Assembly: GCA_032622095.1 (NCBI GenBank)
Contig: CP136065.1
Location: 217,912,151-217,976,150, forward strand
Source: Siphonodentalium dalli
Lineage: Eukaryota; Mollusca; Scaphopoda; Gadilida; Siphonodentaliidae
DNA length: 64,000 nucleotides
Reading direction: 5' to 3'
Positions within the stretch are counted from its first letter, which is position 1; every line of letters begins with the position of its first letter. Both the position numbers and the translations under genes were made by a program. The notes below the pieces were generated by a model. It made no database searches, was not told the origin of the DNA, and was given only the letters and a program-made list of their open reading frames with translations. Of this stretch, positions 11,062 through 23,613 are shown piece by piece.

Positions 11062-12169
11062 TAATCTATCTCGCAGTATGTGAATGTTCAAGTTCGAGGT
11101 TGCGTGATTTCGACGACCTTTGGGGGCCGATTTCGCTCTGCGTGGCCTTCATACAATTTGCCTGGGTAATCAATTCACGAAATCGGTTCAACATGTCGTT
11201 GAGTCAGATATCTCATCTGATCTCGAGCTGGGACCTTCTTGTGCGGTGAAACAAGAACTAAATTAAAAACACTTCTTCGAATATTTCCGTTATTTCGTCA
11301 AAAACTCTTCTTCAAATATCTCCGTTATTTCGTCAAAAACACTTCTTCTCATACAACTCACCGTTATTTAGTAAATTAACATTCTTTATAGAGTTATTGC
11401 CCTTCATATTAAATATGAAGCTAACATGCAGGATTAGCTATACATGTCTTCATTTAGTGGACAATCCCAAGCTCGCGTGCCACGCGTGGTTGGATTGTCC
11501 ATTTATTAATGACCATTTTAGGTAAGGATTGTCCGTTTATAAGTGGACAATCCTTGAAGAATTGCCTGGGGTGCAATCTCCCTCATATTCAATCTGTCAT
11601 TCATAATTGTTATATTTGCTCGACAAGAGTATTTTATTTATATCTAAATCTCGGTAAGTAAGTGATTAAATTCGTCGCCAAATTTTTCATCATCGCATAG
11701 TGGGCATATTGTTTTCCGATTCGTCCGAATGTGCCCATCTGCCTTTTTCTACAGGTAGGCGGTGATTGCTTGTGCGAAATGTGTGCAACTGTTTCTGTTG
11801 TCTAATACATTCAAATTGTTTTCGGAAACGATATCATTTTTGATTATTTTTCCCCTGCTCGATTGGTCGTTCTTCCAACTGAGTCTATAATTGCTCGTCA
11901 CGTTACATTAGATATATTAAGAAATTAGTCTGGATATGGAACAGAACCATTTAATAAAATATGACGTACTTTTCTAATCAAATGGGAATTTGGCAATGAG
12001 TTGTCTTGGAAAGTTCTTGCCAAATTGTCTGATTCTACAATATCTTGTTTGATCCATACTTAACAATTTGGACCAATATTTCACGATACGATAGTTGAAT
12101 AGTTACGTCTAATGGGGCTCGACCCCAGTCGCCGTAGACCATATAAATTGGTCTGGATGGCTTACCATT
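11062..12169. other. Intergenic sequence with small hairpins and a short direct repeat
   Basis: Three imperfect direct repeats of about 46 bp (AACACTTCTTC..CCGTTATTTCGTC) lie at about 11270-11370. Several copies of GGACAATCC in both orientations lie at 11455-11560, including a clean hairpin at about 11526-11556 (AAGGATTGTCC and complement). No coding frame with a recognisable domain. Confidence 0.55.
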
Positions 12170-12400
12170 TACGTTGAATGTCGATAGGGACTTATTAGTA
12201 ATCGAGTTACCCTGTCTGGGTAACGTGATTCAGCATCATACCAATATGACACTGGCTTGACCACAAAAGTATCCTGAGTACTCCATGTGTATTTAGGTCT
12301 CTTATTGTTCAGCTCGTTACGCCCTCGGTAAACGACATCCAGAAATTCCTTATCGTTTCTACATGAAACCCAGAAAAACACGAGAAACCGGCTTTTATTA

Positions 12401-12617
12401 TTAACCATTCCACGACTGGAGCTTCTTGACATTTTGCAAAGACCATGTGCCATAAAGAGTCTTGCATTTATCCATCAATATTTACCTTGACTGTGTAAAC
12501 CAGTGCATTATCTTATATATGCGACGCTCCCTATGGGAGACTCGCATATATAAGGGAATGCACTGGAACAGGCTATTTAATGCTGCACCGTCAAAGCTCC
12601 CATCATAAAAGGGTTAA
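12401..12617. mobile_element. TTAA-flanked foldback MITE (CATG-end subfamily), copy 2
   Basis: TTAA at 12401-12404 and 12614-12617. The left end CCATTCCACGACTGGAGCTT mirrors CGAAGCTC-type ends of the family, and the right end reads GCTCCCATCATAAAAGGG. The internal palindrome around CTTATATATGCGACGCTCCC / GGGAGACTCGCATATATAAG is intact. The first of the two hairpins seen in other members is reduced. Confidence 0.8.
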
Positions 12618-12978
12618 CCGCATCATCTGTCATCGGCCACAGAGTGTTGGTTCATTATTCTGAAACCACACCAATGCACGGACAAATGTCCTACCCATGG
12701 TAAATAAATTGCAAATATCCAGACGCACCCGACTCGTGTATCCTTCCTCTTACGTGCAATATCAACATGTAGTCATTAGCCGTCGAGTAACCTTGTCTGG
12801 TCGGCATGACTTATCATCGAAACAATAGGACATTGGTCTGATCACAAAAGTCACCTGAGTACTGCATGTTTAATTATGTTGCTCCTTGCTCAGTTCGTTC
12901 CGCTCTGGACAAACGACATCCACACATTCCGGATCGTTTCTACGTGAAACCCAGAAGAACACAAGAAACCGGCTTTTA

Positions 12979-13143
12979 TTAACCCTTCGATGACTACAGT
13001 TTCCTGATATCTTGCGAAAACCATGTGCCAATGCCTTCTCTTATATATGCTCCATATGGGAGACTCACATATATAAGAACATGTACTGGCACAGGATATT
13101 TAATGCTGCACCAGCGGAACCCCCGTCGTGAACCTCGGGTTAA
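12979..13143. mobile_element. TTAA-flanked foldback MITE (CATG-end subfamily), copy 3
   Basis: TTAA at 12979-12982 and 13140-13143, with ends CCCTTCGATGACTACAG and CCCCGTCGTGAACCTCGGG. It has one shortened hairpin (CTTATATATGCTCC / GGGAGACTCACATATATAAG). It is the duplicated counterpart of the 12401-12617 element with further deletions. Confidence 0.78.
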
Positions 13144-13544
13144 AGATCAACCGTCCGAATTGACGACTGATAATTTATAATTTCCTACCCAAATTTTCGG
13201 CTTACAATGCAAACTAAAATCCTCATTATCATCCACATAGTAATACATCGAAAACGATCACAACAGTTCAAAATTGAGATCATTTTTATTATCTATCTAT
13301 CCCTTTGTGCGACAGAAGCATAAACGCTCTTTATAAAGGAGATCATTTGAATTTCTGCTATAGGTTGACAAAAATTCAAAATGTTTCAAAGGTTCCTCTT
13401 TAGAAAGTCAATATCTGCCCATTAAATCTTGCGATTAATTGGCTAATGAGTCAGGTGAGATATAATTATGTTCTGATATAGAACTCGTAACTGTGATGGT
13501 TTTATGGTTCAAATCGGACCGGGTATCTTTACCATTGCATGTGT

Positions 13545-13800
13545 GTTCTTCTGAACTTCACCCACACGATCCGGGTTTCTTGTAAACATGTTCCGGGTTT
13601 TCTTGTCACGATCCGGGTTTCTTGTAGACACGATCAGGGTTTTGTAGACAAGACCCTGATATTTGTAGACACGATCCGATGTGTTTTTAGACACGATCCA
13701 GGTTTCTTGTAGGCACGATCCGGTGCTATTCAGACACTGTATGGGTTTCTTGTAGACACGATCCGGGTTTCTTGTAGACACGATGGGGATATATTTTCGA
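13545..13800. repeat. Degenerate minisatellite, about 22-30-bp unit
   Basis: About nine irregular repeats of CTTGTAGACACGATCCGGGTTT with point changes and length variation. A reverse open frame across it (13509-13829) simply reads the repeat. Confidence 0.85.
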
Positions 13801-13829
13801 GTAGTTTGTGGTCGTAATATAAAGTTCAT

Positions 13830-16400
13830 GAAATAATGGCGAGATGATTATTTGTAAAACATTGGTTATGTTCCTTTGTTGCCATTAAAGTGTGTAGTGC
13901 TACTCCATAAAGTTCTAATCAAACGATGTCTGAATTAAGCCAATACTATCGGGCATTAAAGAAACAAATTGTCTTTGTAGTTCGCGTATTTAAATAGATT
14001 CATTAATTAATATGAACCTGATTGTTTTGTTATGAGAGTTAGAATCGTTTCAGATTATTCAGGGAATAAATATGCTTATTTCTTCAAGGTACTATAAAAG
14101 ACAAATAACATAGAGGGAGGTACACGGGACACTGGGCATGCTATGAAAATACGAAGGATGTAATACCCTAATTGCTTTTTTATGCTTCAACACAATAGAG
14201 AGCTGATGTATTGTGGTATTTTGTTGACTTATTGCTGTTGTGGTCACGTTCACAGTGATCTTTCTTGTCTAATGTTATTGGGGAAGATAAGGACGCAAAC
14301 ATTAATTAAAGCATCGTCAGTGTCCTAGTTATATAGTTTGCAGTATATCACCCACGTGGCATTTTTTTTTTTTTTTCAACGAGGTATATTTATGCGAATT
14401 ATTGGGACATATTTTTTACACGATGATAGTATTGGCAAATCATATTTAAAGGCACGTGAGGCCTTAGTTGTCGAAAATATTCATATTTGTTCCAATCACC
14501 GTAAACAGAAAAACATTAAAACGCATACAGTTTCGTTCATATATACCATGACCATCGCGTAAACAGCATGTTATCATAAATATTTACTATATTTTACCTA
14601 AGCAAGAGCCTGATTGTGTTACAGAAGACAGCACAATGCTGCTGGCTAATCACACACAAATGGCATAAACGCTCTTTATTCGTTCCATATCAGGAATTCA
14701 CCAACAAAGAACGCTCTTTATGATTACCATCATAATATAAACAAACACCAGAAAAGTTACTTTTTATGCTTTTGTTTACATAACAATGGTCAAAGATTTG
14801 ACAATAACATACTGTTTATGCGATATTTCTTATTTGTATACGGACAAAGTCTGTCTACATTTTGTTGTTCTTTCTGTTTGTGGCGGTTTTTGACGGGTGG
14901 AAATATTTTCACAGGATACCCACCGCCAAGGCCAACCGTACCTTTAAAGGCATCGGTTTAAATATAGCAAATTATAGCTTTTGTTGACATTCAGGGATTC
15001 AGGGTTAAAAATAGATGACATAAACACATATGATTCTAATGTACTGAAGTAGACACCTGTATATCCATGATCGCCTATATAAAAACTGAAAACAGCTTGA
15101 GATTTGCCATATATTTACCAAGCTTTTTATCATAACATATAATACTTGTTTATCGGCATCTGTTGTTTAGTTCCACCTGATTTACCCCTTCTAAATTCCG
15201 AGGTTCCAATGACCCGTGTAGGTTTATATACACCGCCTTCCGCTTATTTTTGACATGAATCCTGACTTGTTATCTTCTTATATTCTTTTGATAGCGGCTA
15301 TCCCCCAGCCTTGGTCTTCTGCCAGGTGCCTATATACAGTGCTATTTTATTAATTTTCTTTAAATTAGTTTTTATATGCTTGAAATAATATGGTCATTGA
15401 ACAGTATGAACTTTTAACATTATTTAAGTGGAACAAGATTTAATTGTTTACAGTACCTCTTGATTTGCATATTTGCACCATTATATATATTACAATGTTA
15501 TACTAAGTCATTAGATTCAACATTTCATAATTTACTAAGATACTCCAGTCATTAATATCTATATGTTATCTCGAACATGCTAGAAAACAGGCATATATTA
15601 CCAGCCCTCAGATGTCGTGGGACCAGATTTATAGAAAGAATCAATGCATACTGAAGCTAATAATTTTATGGTGGCGACAGGTAGACGACCTGATAGGTCA
15701 TGTCGCCTCCGCGTGACATTTCATTTCTTTCCTCGAACACTGTGTATTAAACTAGTTACCTAATGATCTGCCATGAAATAATATATTCTGATTCAATAGA
15801 ACATACAATATACTCGCAATATATATAGAAATACCTTCACATGTGTGGAGAACTAAGTTGTATCATTTGAACATATCTGAGTGAACAAATATGAGGGGGA
15901 CCACCCCACCCCCTCTGGCATCCGGCATCCGGCCTAAAATGGGGGGTAGCATCCGGAATACTCCATAACAGAGGGTGGCATCCGGAATACTATTTATACC
16001 AATTTAACCCATTGTTGCCAAACGTTTATAGCTAAAACAACGCATTGGTATTATCAAATGTGCAATTCATTCTATATATGACCATATATACACAAAGAAA
16101 GAATGAGGTGGGAGTGCTATGCAACTATCCCTTTACCATGTTTACGTTGCTCCATTCCGTCACCGTGTCACAGCATAAAAACCTTCCATGGGGGAATTCT
16201 GGGTCGGGTTTTAGCCTCTTCAATGATATTTTGTTTTGAAATTCGCCACACCAACGATGCGGCCCACTGAGTAACACCGTACTCATTGATGAGGAGGGTT
16301 TTTAGCTCCGATAATGAAATATTGGTTCCATTTGACAGAGACAAACAAAAATTCCGCTGTTCCGGGCGGCGTGATGAACTGAATTCCACCCAGAACGATT
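13830..16400. other. Intergenic AT-rich sequence with little structure
   Basis: No gene recognised. A short stretch at about 14665-14725 holds two copies of AACGCTCTTTAT and CATATCAGGAAT, matching the interior of the TTAA MITE family (19.4, 41.6, 63.4 kb), so it is a decayed fragment. A small degenerate repeat of GGCATCCGG lies at 15916-15985. Otherwise nothing identifiable. Confidence 0.5.
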
Positions 16401-16989
16401 AGTCCAGGAGATATTGGTCGACCTCTGCACCCCCAGGACTCAACTTCACCCCACTAATTTTCTTTCTTAATGTCTCCTCTAATTTCTGTTGTTAACAAGA
16501 AAAACAAGTGGCCGCAGAGACTCCATACAAGATGGCGTCCATCATGGCGGCCATTTTGTTTTATAAGCACCAGGTATCTTTGATCACCATTATAGTAAAA
16601 ATGATATCACAGAAAGTCTTGTTTCCGTTCGATTCGTTATGCTAATATACAACCATTACAAATTAGCCAAAAATCTGGCACCAGATTCCAATATGGCGGC
16701 CAAGATGGCCACCGAAATGTGAAAATATGCTAGTTTTCTGACATTTCACCACCTTTCGTTTGTCTCTGTGGGAAAATATTGGCATCTTGGCGTGAATTTA
16801 TTCATTTATCGTATAGAAGAGTCATTGGCAAACACAGGGGGACCATAATATACATTCATTGTGGGATATTTTTGTCCGATATCACGTTTTCCCAATTACC
16901 GGTATAATAGGTCAAAGCCGAATCGACGCTAATAACGCGATGTAATGCTTCGAATCAATGAATGTTTTTGCTATCATAACAACACCTAT

Positions 16990-18800
16990 GCATATATATG
17001 TGCAGGAGATACTCGAGCTAGGATTCCTCTTATACCTGAGTTAAGGAATATTCGCCATAATCCAAGATGGCGGCCAAAATAGCCACAGAAATAGAAAAAT
17101 CTCCGAAAATCGCTGATTTTAACATCAGTGAGCATTATTGTCACGACAACTCCATACCTGCTTACTATTGTGAGTTGGGAACACTTAGTCGAAGAACTGT
17201 CATTGTACCATATCCAAATAAAAGTCTCCCAAATCCAAAATGACGCCCACACTGGCGGACAGATTTTTTGAAAAATCACCGAAATTCCCTCATATTCACA
17301 TCATTGAGCATTATTGTCGAGACAACTCCACCGATTCTTACAGTTGAGTTGGAAATACTGAGGTGAAGTAATTACCTTACATCTCATACAAGAAATTGTT
17401 TTCCAAATCGGCGGCCAAAATGCCGACCGGAATTTGAAAACACGCCTACATTCATTTACTTTCTTACGATGGGCGTTACATGTTGATATGTAATATTGAT
17501 ATGAAGTATGTATTCATTTGAGTTTGGCAATTGATACTCACAGTCAAGTAAGCGGTCAAGAAGTATGGGTATATTATGCATTATGGTCTTCTACGCCTTA
17601 GCAGAAAGACATCCGTCAAATCTCAGGCTTTCAACATTCGGGGCCATATACAGAAGTTTTCCGGGTACGTCAGTGGATTATATGAGTATGTGAATTGATG
17701 AACCATATATTGAGAAGTGGCTGTTTGGGAAGATCACCAGGTGTACATGTTGTTATCCCCATAAGTTCACAACAGCTGAAAATACGCAGATAGAGACGAC
17801 ACCAGCATATGCATTGTTTGAAACATTCCGATTAGTGGGACCTTTCTACAAAGAAGTTACGAAAACTGTGTTGGTGTGAGCGAAATAGATTAATCTGACG
17901 AAGAGACGGAAACTGGTCCAGATAATGCTGAATGTGGCAAATAAGAATAAACTCAGGTACTGTTGTTTTGATTATTGGAAGTCAAAATATGACCACTCGG
18001 CGCACCTATATACGGTTACGGTCATTATGGGCGCTTAGTTGAGAATGGATTTCGAAATGCCACATCGCGATTATTAATTGTGGGTTTTCATCCTTCCAGA
18101 AAGCTACGACTTATGTTGGAACTAATAGATGGCTTATATTATGTACCGTTTTGTCCATCGAAATAATGAAATTGTTGAAATTAGTATGTAATAATATCGA
18201 CTTCTTTTCAATTTCTGGCCGCCAGTTTGGTCGCCATCTTGACTGTGAGAATTTGCCAAACTCAATTGAGTACTTTATATATATTTTCCATATGAACATG
18301 TAATTATGGGCATAAATCGCGTAACAATAAGGCCCATCGTAAGAAAGTAAAGGAATGTGGGCTTGTTTTCAAATTTCGGTCGCCATTTTGGTCGCCATCT
18401 TAAATTTGGAAAACAATTTCTTGCATGAGATGCAAGGTAATTACTTCACCTCAGTATTTCCAACTCAACTGTCAGCATGTGTCCAGTTGTCTCGAAAATA
18501 ATGCCCAATGATGTGGAAATGAGGGAATTTCGGTGATTTTTCAAAATATTTCGGCCATTGTGGGCGCCATTTTAGATTTTGGGGGACTTTTATTAGGATA
18601 TGATATAAGGACAGTTCTTCGCCTAAGTGTTCCCAGCTCACAATAGTAAGCATGTGTGTATTTGTCGTGACAATAACGCTGACTGATGTTAAAATCGGCA
18701 TTTTTCTATTTCTGGTGGCCATTTTGGTGAATATTCCTCAACTCAGGTATAAGAGGACTCCTAGCTCGAGTATCTACTGCACATATATATGCATGGGTAT
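16990..18800. repeat. Large inverted repeat, about 565-bp arms
   Basis: The left arm (about 16990-17555) and right arm (about 18235-18800) are reverse complements at roughly 80% by eye, separated by about 680 bp. The outer ends start ATGCATATATATGTGCAG and end CTGCACATATATATGCAT. Within the arms the motif AAGATGGCGGCCAAAATGGC recurs, and extra copies lie at 16530-16700 outside the left arm. No transposase is visible in the loop, so it is either a non-autonomous DNA transposon with very long TIRs or a head-to-head duplication of another repeat. Confidence 0.85.
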
Positions 18801-19398
18801 AAAATATGAAACGTTAACATAGTTCCATATAAGGGTCTCAGAATACAATTAAACGCAATGTCCGCCGAGGCTTTTGTTACTAATTAGAATTGAGGGGTGT
18901 CGGATTTCATTCATGGTGTATTAGTCTCTGGCACGCTCGCCACCATATATATGCGATGACACCAATTTACAATTCTAATCGTTCCACGAAAAGCCATCCA
19001 CTTGGGACATACGGCTTCGAGATAAAAAAAAATTCATATCTAGTTTTGCCTTGAGCTGTCCTTGGTCATATATTTACAAGCTTAGCCAATTTACGCCACG
19101 CAGTCTGAGTCACTGTTACTGATCTCGAACACGAATTTCCGTGTTAACACTATTAAGTTTGCCCATGGGCTTACGTTATCTGTCGTTTTAAGTGTTATGG
19201 GCCGTTGAATGTTATCTCAACTGAACTTATTCGACAAGATAGGTTTTGAAATTGGAATCTAGTATTACCGGCACTTATATTTCATGATATTCTTCAAAGA
19301 TCTTACCAGATAATCTACGTTCCTAAAATCATCAAACGTCTAGGTATGTGTTAATCCTTTCTATACTAAATGGATTCTCCCACTCAGTTAAACGGACA
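18801..19398. other. No recognisable feature
   Basis: Unique sequence between the inverted repeat and the TTAA MITE. No open frame of note, no repeat seen. Confidence 0.5.
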
Positions 19399-19845
19399 TT
19401 AAACGGACATGGCTCATTCGAACCTCCAATTTTTTTTCTACGTAATTTGTGGGCGACGGATACGATAGGTCGATAAATAAACGAATCATTGATATACCGG
19501 CTTCATATGCTCTGAAAAACACTTGTCATAGTCACAGCCATTTTTCAGCCGTTTTCAACTTTTCGTCAGAAGTCAGAGAAACGCTCTTTATTGCTACCAT
19601 ATCAGGAATAAACTACACGGAACGCTCTTTTCTGTTCCATGTCGCGCAAATGATGGTTTTTTTGGGGGACCCAAACACCGTATTCACAGTTGTGTTTTTC
19701 ATTACTTCAATGAGTCTTTTTGTGTTACATAATGCTCGTAGAAAGGTAGTTCAGATATTTATCGACCTATTTCGATGCTGAGAAAAATTCAAAAGCGAAT
19801 AATATTATGTGTATTTTTGGAGCGCAAACCGCCATGTGGCTTTAA
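19399..19845 (+). mobile_element. About 445-bp TTAA-flanked MITE, copy 1
   Basis: Starts TTAAACGGACATGGC and ends GCCATGTGGCTTTAA; these 15-bp termini are inverted repeats with three mismatches, each including TTAA. Two other copies (41595-42041, 63418-63856) share the full interior (GATACGATAGGTCGATAAAT, two AACGCTCTTT motifs, GAAAGGTAGTTCAGATATTT) at about 85-90%, and their ends coincide, which fixes the element borders. A short forward open frame (19449-19781) is not conserved without shifts between copies, so it is not a gene. It ends about 50 bp before the 39-bp satellite. Confidence 0.85.
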
Positions 19846-21189
19846 CAAGAAAAGATATAGTTTTCATCTCGATGGGTTTTCGGGAAAACAATGACCAGAC
19901 ATAAGATAACACACGCACATCATGAGTCGTACATGTATTATAAGATAACACACGCACATAAGGAGTCGTACATGTATTATAAGATAACACACGCACATCA
20001 TGAGTCGTACATGTATTATAAGATAACACACGCACATAAGGAGTCGTACATGTATTATAAGATAACACACGCACATAAGGAGTCGTACATGTATTATAAG
20101 ATAACACACGCACATAAGGAGTCGTACATGTATTATAAGATAACACACGCACATCATGAGTCGTACATGTATTATAAGATAACACACGCACATAAGGAGT
20201 CGTACATGTATTATAAGATAACACACGCACATAAGGAGTCGTACATGTATTATAAGATAACACACGCACATCATGAGTCGTACATGTATTATAAGATAAC
20301 ACACGCACATAAGGAGTCGTACATGTATTATAAGATAACACACGCACATAAGGAGTCGTACATGTATTATAAGATAACACACGCACATAAGGAGTCGTAC
20401 ATGTATTATAAGATAACACACGCACATCATGAGTCGTACATGTATTATAAGATAACACACGCATATAAGGAGTCGTACATGTATTATAAGATAACACACG
20501 CACATAAGGAGTCGTACATGTATTATAAGATAACACACGCACATAAGGAGTCGTACATGTATTATAAGATAACACACGCACATAAGGAGTCGTACATGTA
20601 TTATAAGATAACACACGCACATAAGGAGTCGTACATGTATTATAAGATAACACACGCACAAAAGGAGTCGTACATGTATTATAAGATAACACACGCACAT
20701 AAGGAGTCGTACATGTATTATAAGATAGCACACGCACATAAGGAGTCGTACATGTATTATAAGATAACACACGCACATAAGGAGTCGTACATGTATTATA
20801 AGATAACACACTCATATAAGGAGTCGTACATGTATTATAAGATAGCACACGCACATAAGGAGTCGTACATGTATTATAAGATAGCACACGCACATAAGGA
20901 GTCGTACATGTATTATAAGATAACACACGCACATAAGGAGTCGTACATGTATTATAAGATAACACACGCACATAAGGAGTCGTACATGTATTCATATAAT
21001 ATAGCACACGCACATAAGGAGTCGTACATGTATTATAAGATAACACACGCACATAAGGAGTCGTACATGTATTATAAGATAACACACGCATATAAGGAGT
21101 CGTACGTGTATCATAAGATAACACACGCACATAAGGAGTCGTACATGTATTATAAGATAACACACGCACATAAGGAGTCGTACATGTAT

Positions 21190-23613
21190 TCATATAAGAT
21201 AGCACACACACATAAGGAGTCGTACATGTATTATAAGATAACACACGCACATAAGGAGTCGTACATGTATTATAAGATAACACACTCATATAATGAGTGG
21301 TACATGTATTATAAGATAACACACTCATATAATGAGTGGTACATGTATTATAAGATAACACACTCATATAATGAGTGGTACATGTATTATAAGATAACAC
21401 ACTCATATAATGAGTGGTACATGTATTATAAGATAACACACTCATATAATGAGTGGTACATGTATTATAAGATAACACACGCACATAAGGAGTCGTACAT
21501 GTATTATAAGATAACACACTCATATAATGAGTGGTACATGTATTATAAGATAACACACTCATATAAGGAATCGTACATGTATTATAAGATAACACACTCA
21601 TATAAGGAGTCGTACATGTATTATAAGATAACACACGCACATAAGGAGTCGTACATGTATTATAAGATAACACACGCATATAATGAGTCGTACATGTATT
21701 ATAAGATAACACACGCACATAAGGAGTCGTACATGTATTATAAGATAACACACGCACATAAGGAGTCGTACACGTATTATAAGATAACACACGCACATAA
21801 GGAGTCGTACACGTATTATAAGATAACACACGCACATAAGGAATCGTACATGTATTATAAGATAGCACACGCACATAAGGAGTCGTACACGTATTATAAG
21901 ATAACACACGCACATAAGGAGTCGTACACGTATTATAAGATAACACACGCACATAAGGAATCGTACATGTATTATAAGATAACACACGCACATAAGGAAT
22001 CGTACACGTATTATAAGATAACACACGCACATAAGGAGTCGTACATGTATTATAAGATAACACACGCACATAAGGAGTCGTACATGTATTATAAGATAAC
22101 ACACTCATATAAGGAGTCGTACATGTATTATAAGATAACACACGCACATAAGGAGTCGTACATGTATTATAAGATAACACACGCACATAAGGAGTCGTAC
22201 ATGTATTATAAGATAACACACGCACATAAGGAGTCGTACATGTATTATAAGATAACACACGCACATAAGGAATCGTACATGTATTATAAGATAACACACG
22301 CACATAAGGAGTCGTACATGTATTATAAGATAACACACGCACATAAGGAGTCGTACATGTATTATAAGATAACACACGCACATAAGGAGTCGTACATGTA
22401 TTCATATAAGATAGCACACACACATAAGGAGTCGTACATGTATTATAAGATAACACACGCACATAAGGAGTCGTACATGTATTATAAGATAACACACTCA
22501 TATAATGAGTGGTACATGTATTATAAGATAACACACTCATATAATGAGTGGTACATGTATTATAAGATAACACACTCATATAATGAGTGGTACATGTATT
22601 ATAAGATAACACACTCATATAATGAGTGGTACATGTATTATAAGATAACACACTCATATAATGAGTGGTACATGTATTATAAGATAACACACGCACATAA
22701 GGAGTCGTACATGTATTATAAGATAACACACTCATATAATGAGTGGTACATGTATTATAAGATAACACACTCATATAAGGAATCGTACATGTATTATAAG
22801 ATAACACACTCATATAAGGAGTCGTACATGTATTATAAGATAACACACGCACATAAGGAGTCGTACATGTATTATAAGATAACACACGCATATAATGAGT
22901 CGTACATGTATTATAAGATAACACACGCACATAAGGAGTCGTACATGTATTATAAGATAACACACGCACATAAGGAGTCGTACACGTATTATAAGATAAC
23001 ACACGCACATAAGGAGTCGTACACGTATTATAAGATAACACACGCACATAAGGAATCGTACATGTATTATAAGATAGCACACGCACATAAGGAGTCGTAC
23101 ACGTATTATAAGATAACACACGCACATAAGGAGTCGTACACGTATTATAAGATAACACACGCACATAAGGAATCGTACATGTATTATAAGATAACACACG
23201 CACATAAGGAATCGTACACGTATTATAAGATAACACACGCACATAAGGAGTCGTACATGTATTATAAGATAACACACGCACATAAGGAGTCGTACATGTA
23301 TTATAAGATAACACACTCATATAAGGAGTCGTACATGTATTATAAGATAACACACGCACATAAGGAGTCGTACATGTATTATAAGATAACACACGCACAT
23401 AAGGAGTCGTACATGTATTATAAGATAACACACGCACATAAGGAGTCGTACATGTATTATAAGATAACACACGCACATAAGGAATCGTACATGTATTATA
23501 AGATAACACACGCACATAAGGAGTCGTACATGTATTATAAGATAACACACGCACATAAGGAGTCGTACATGTATTATAAGATAACACACGCACATAAGGA
23601 GTCGTACATGTAT
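21190..23613. repeat. 1212-bp higher-order duplication inside the 39-bp array
   Basis: The ordered series of variant units from the 42-bp unit at 21190 is repeated from the 42-bp unit at 22402, offset 1212 bp (thirty 39-bp units plus one 42-bp unit). Both blocks show five consecutive TAATGAGTGG units, one normal unit, then a sixth. The same pair recurs in the 5082-bp copy. Confidence 0.9.

Larger units (their letters stand above)
12180..13143. repeat. Local two-copy duplication carrying a MITE in each copy
   Basis: The segment 12180-12617 matches 12770-13143 by eye at roughly 75-80%. Both contain TCACAAAAG/CCACAAAAG, CCTGAGTACT, AAACGACATCCA, CGTTTCTAC and GAAACCGGCTTTTATT, then a TTAA-flanked MITE in the same place. 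The MITE therefore inserted before the duplication. The spacer between copies (about 12618-12769) is unique. Confidence 0.8.
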
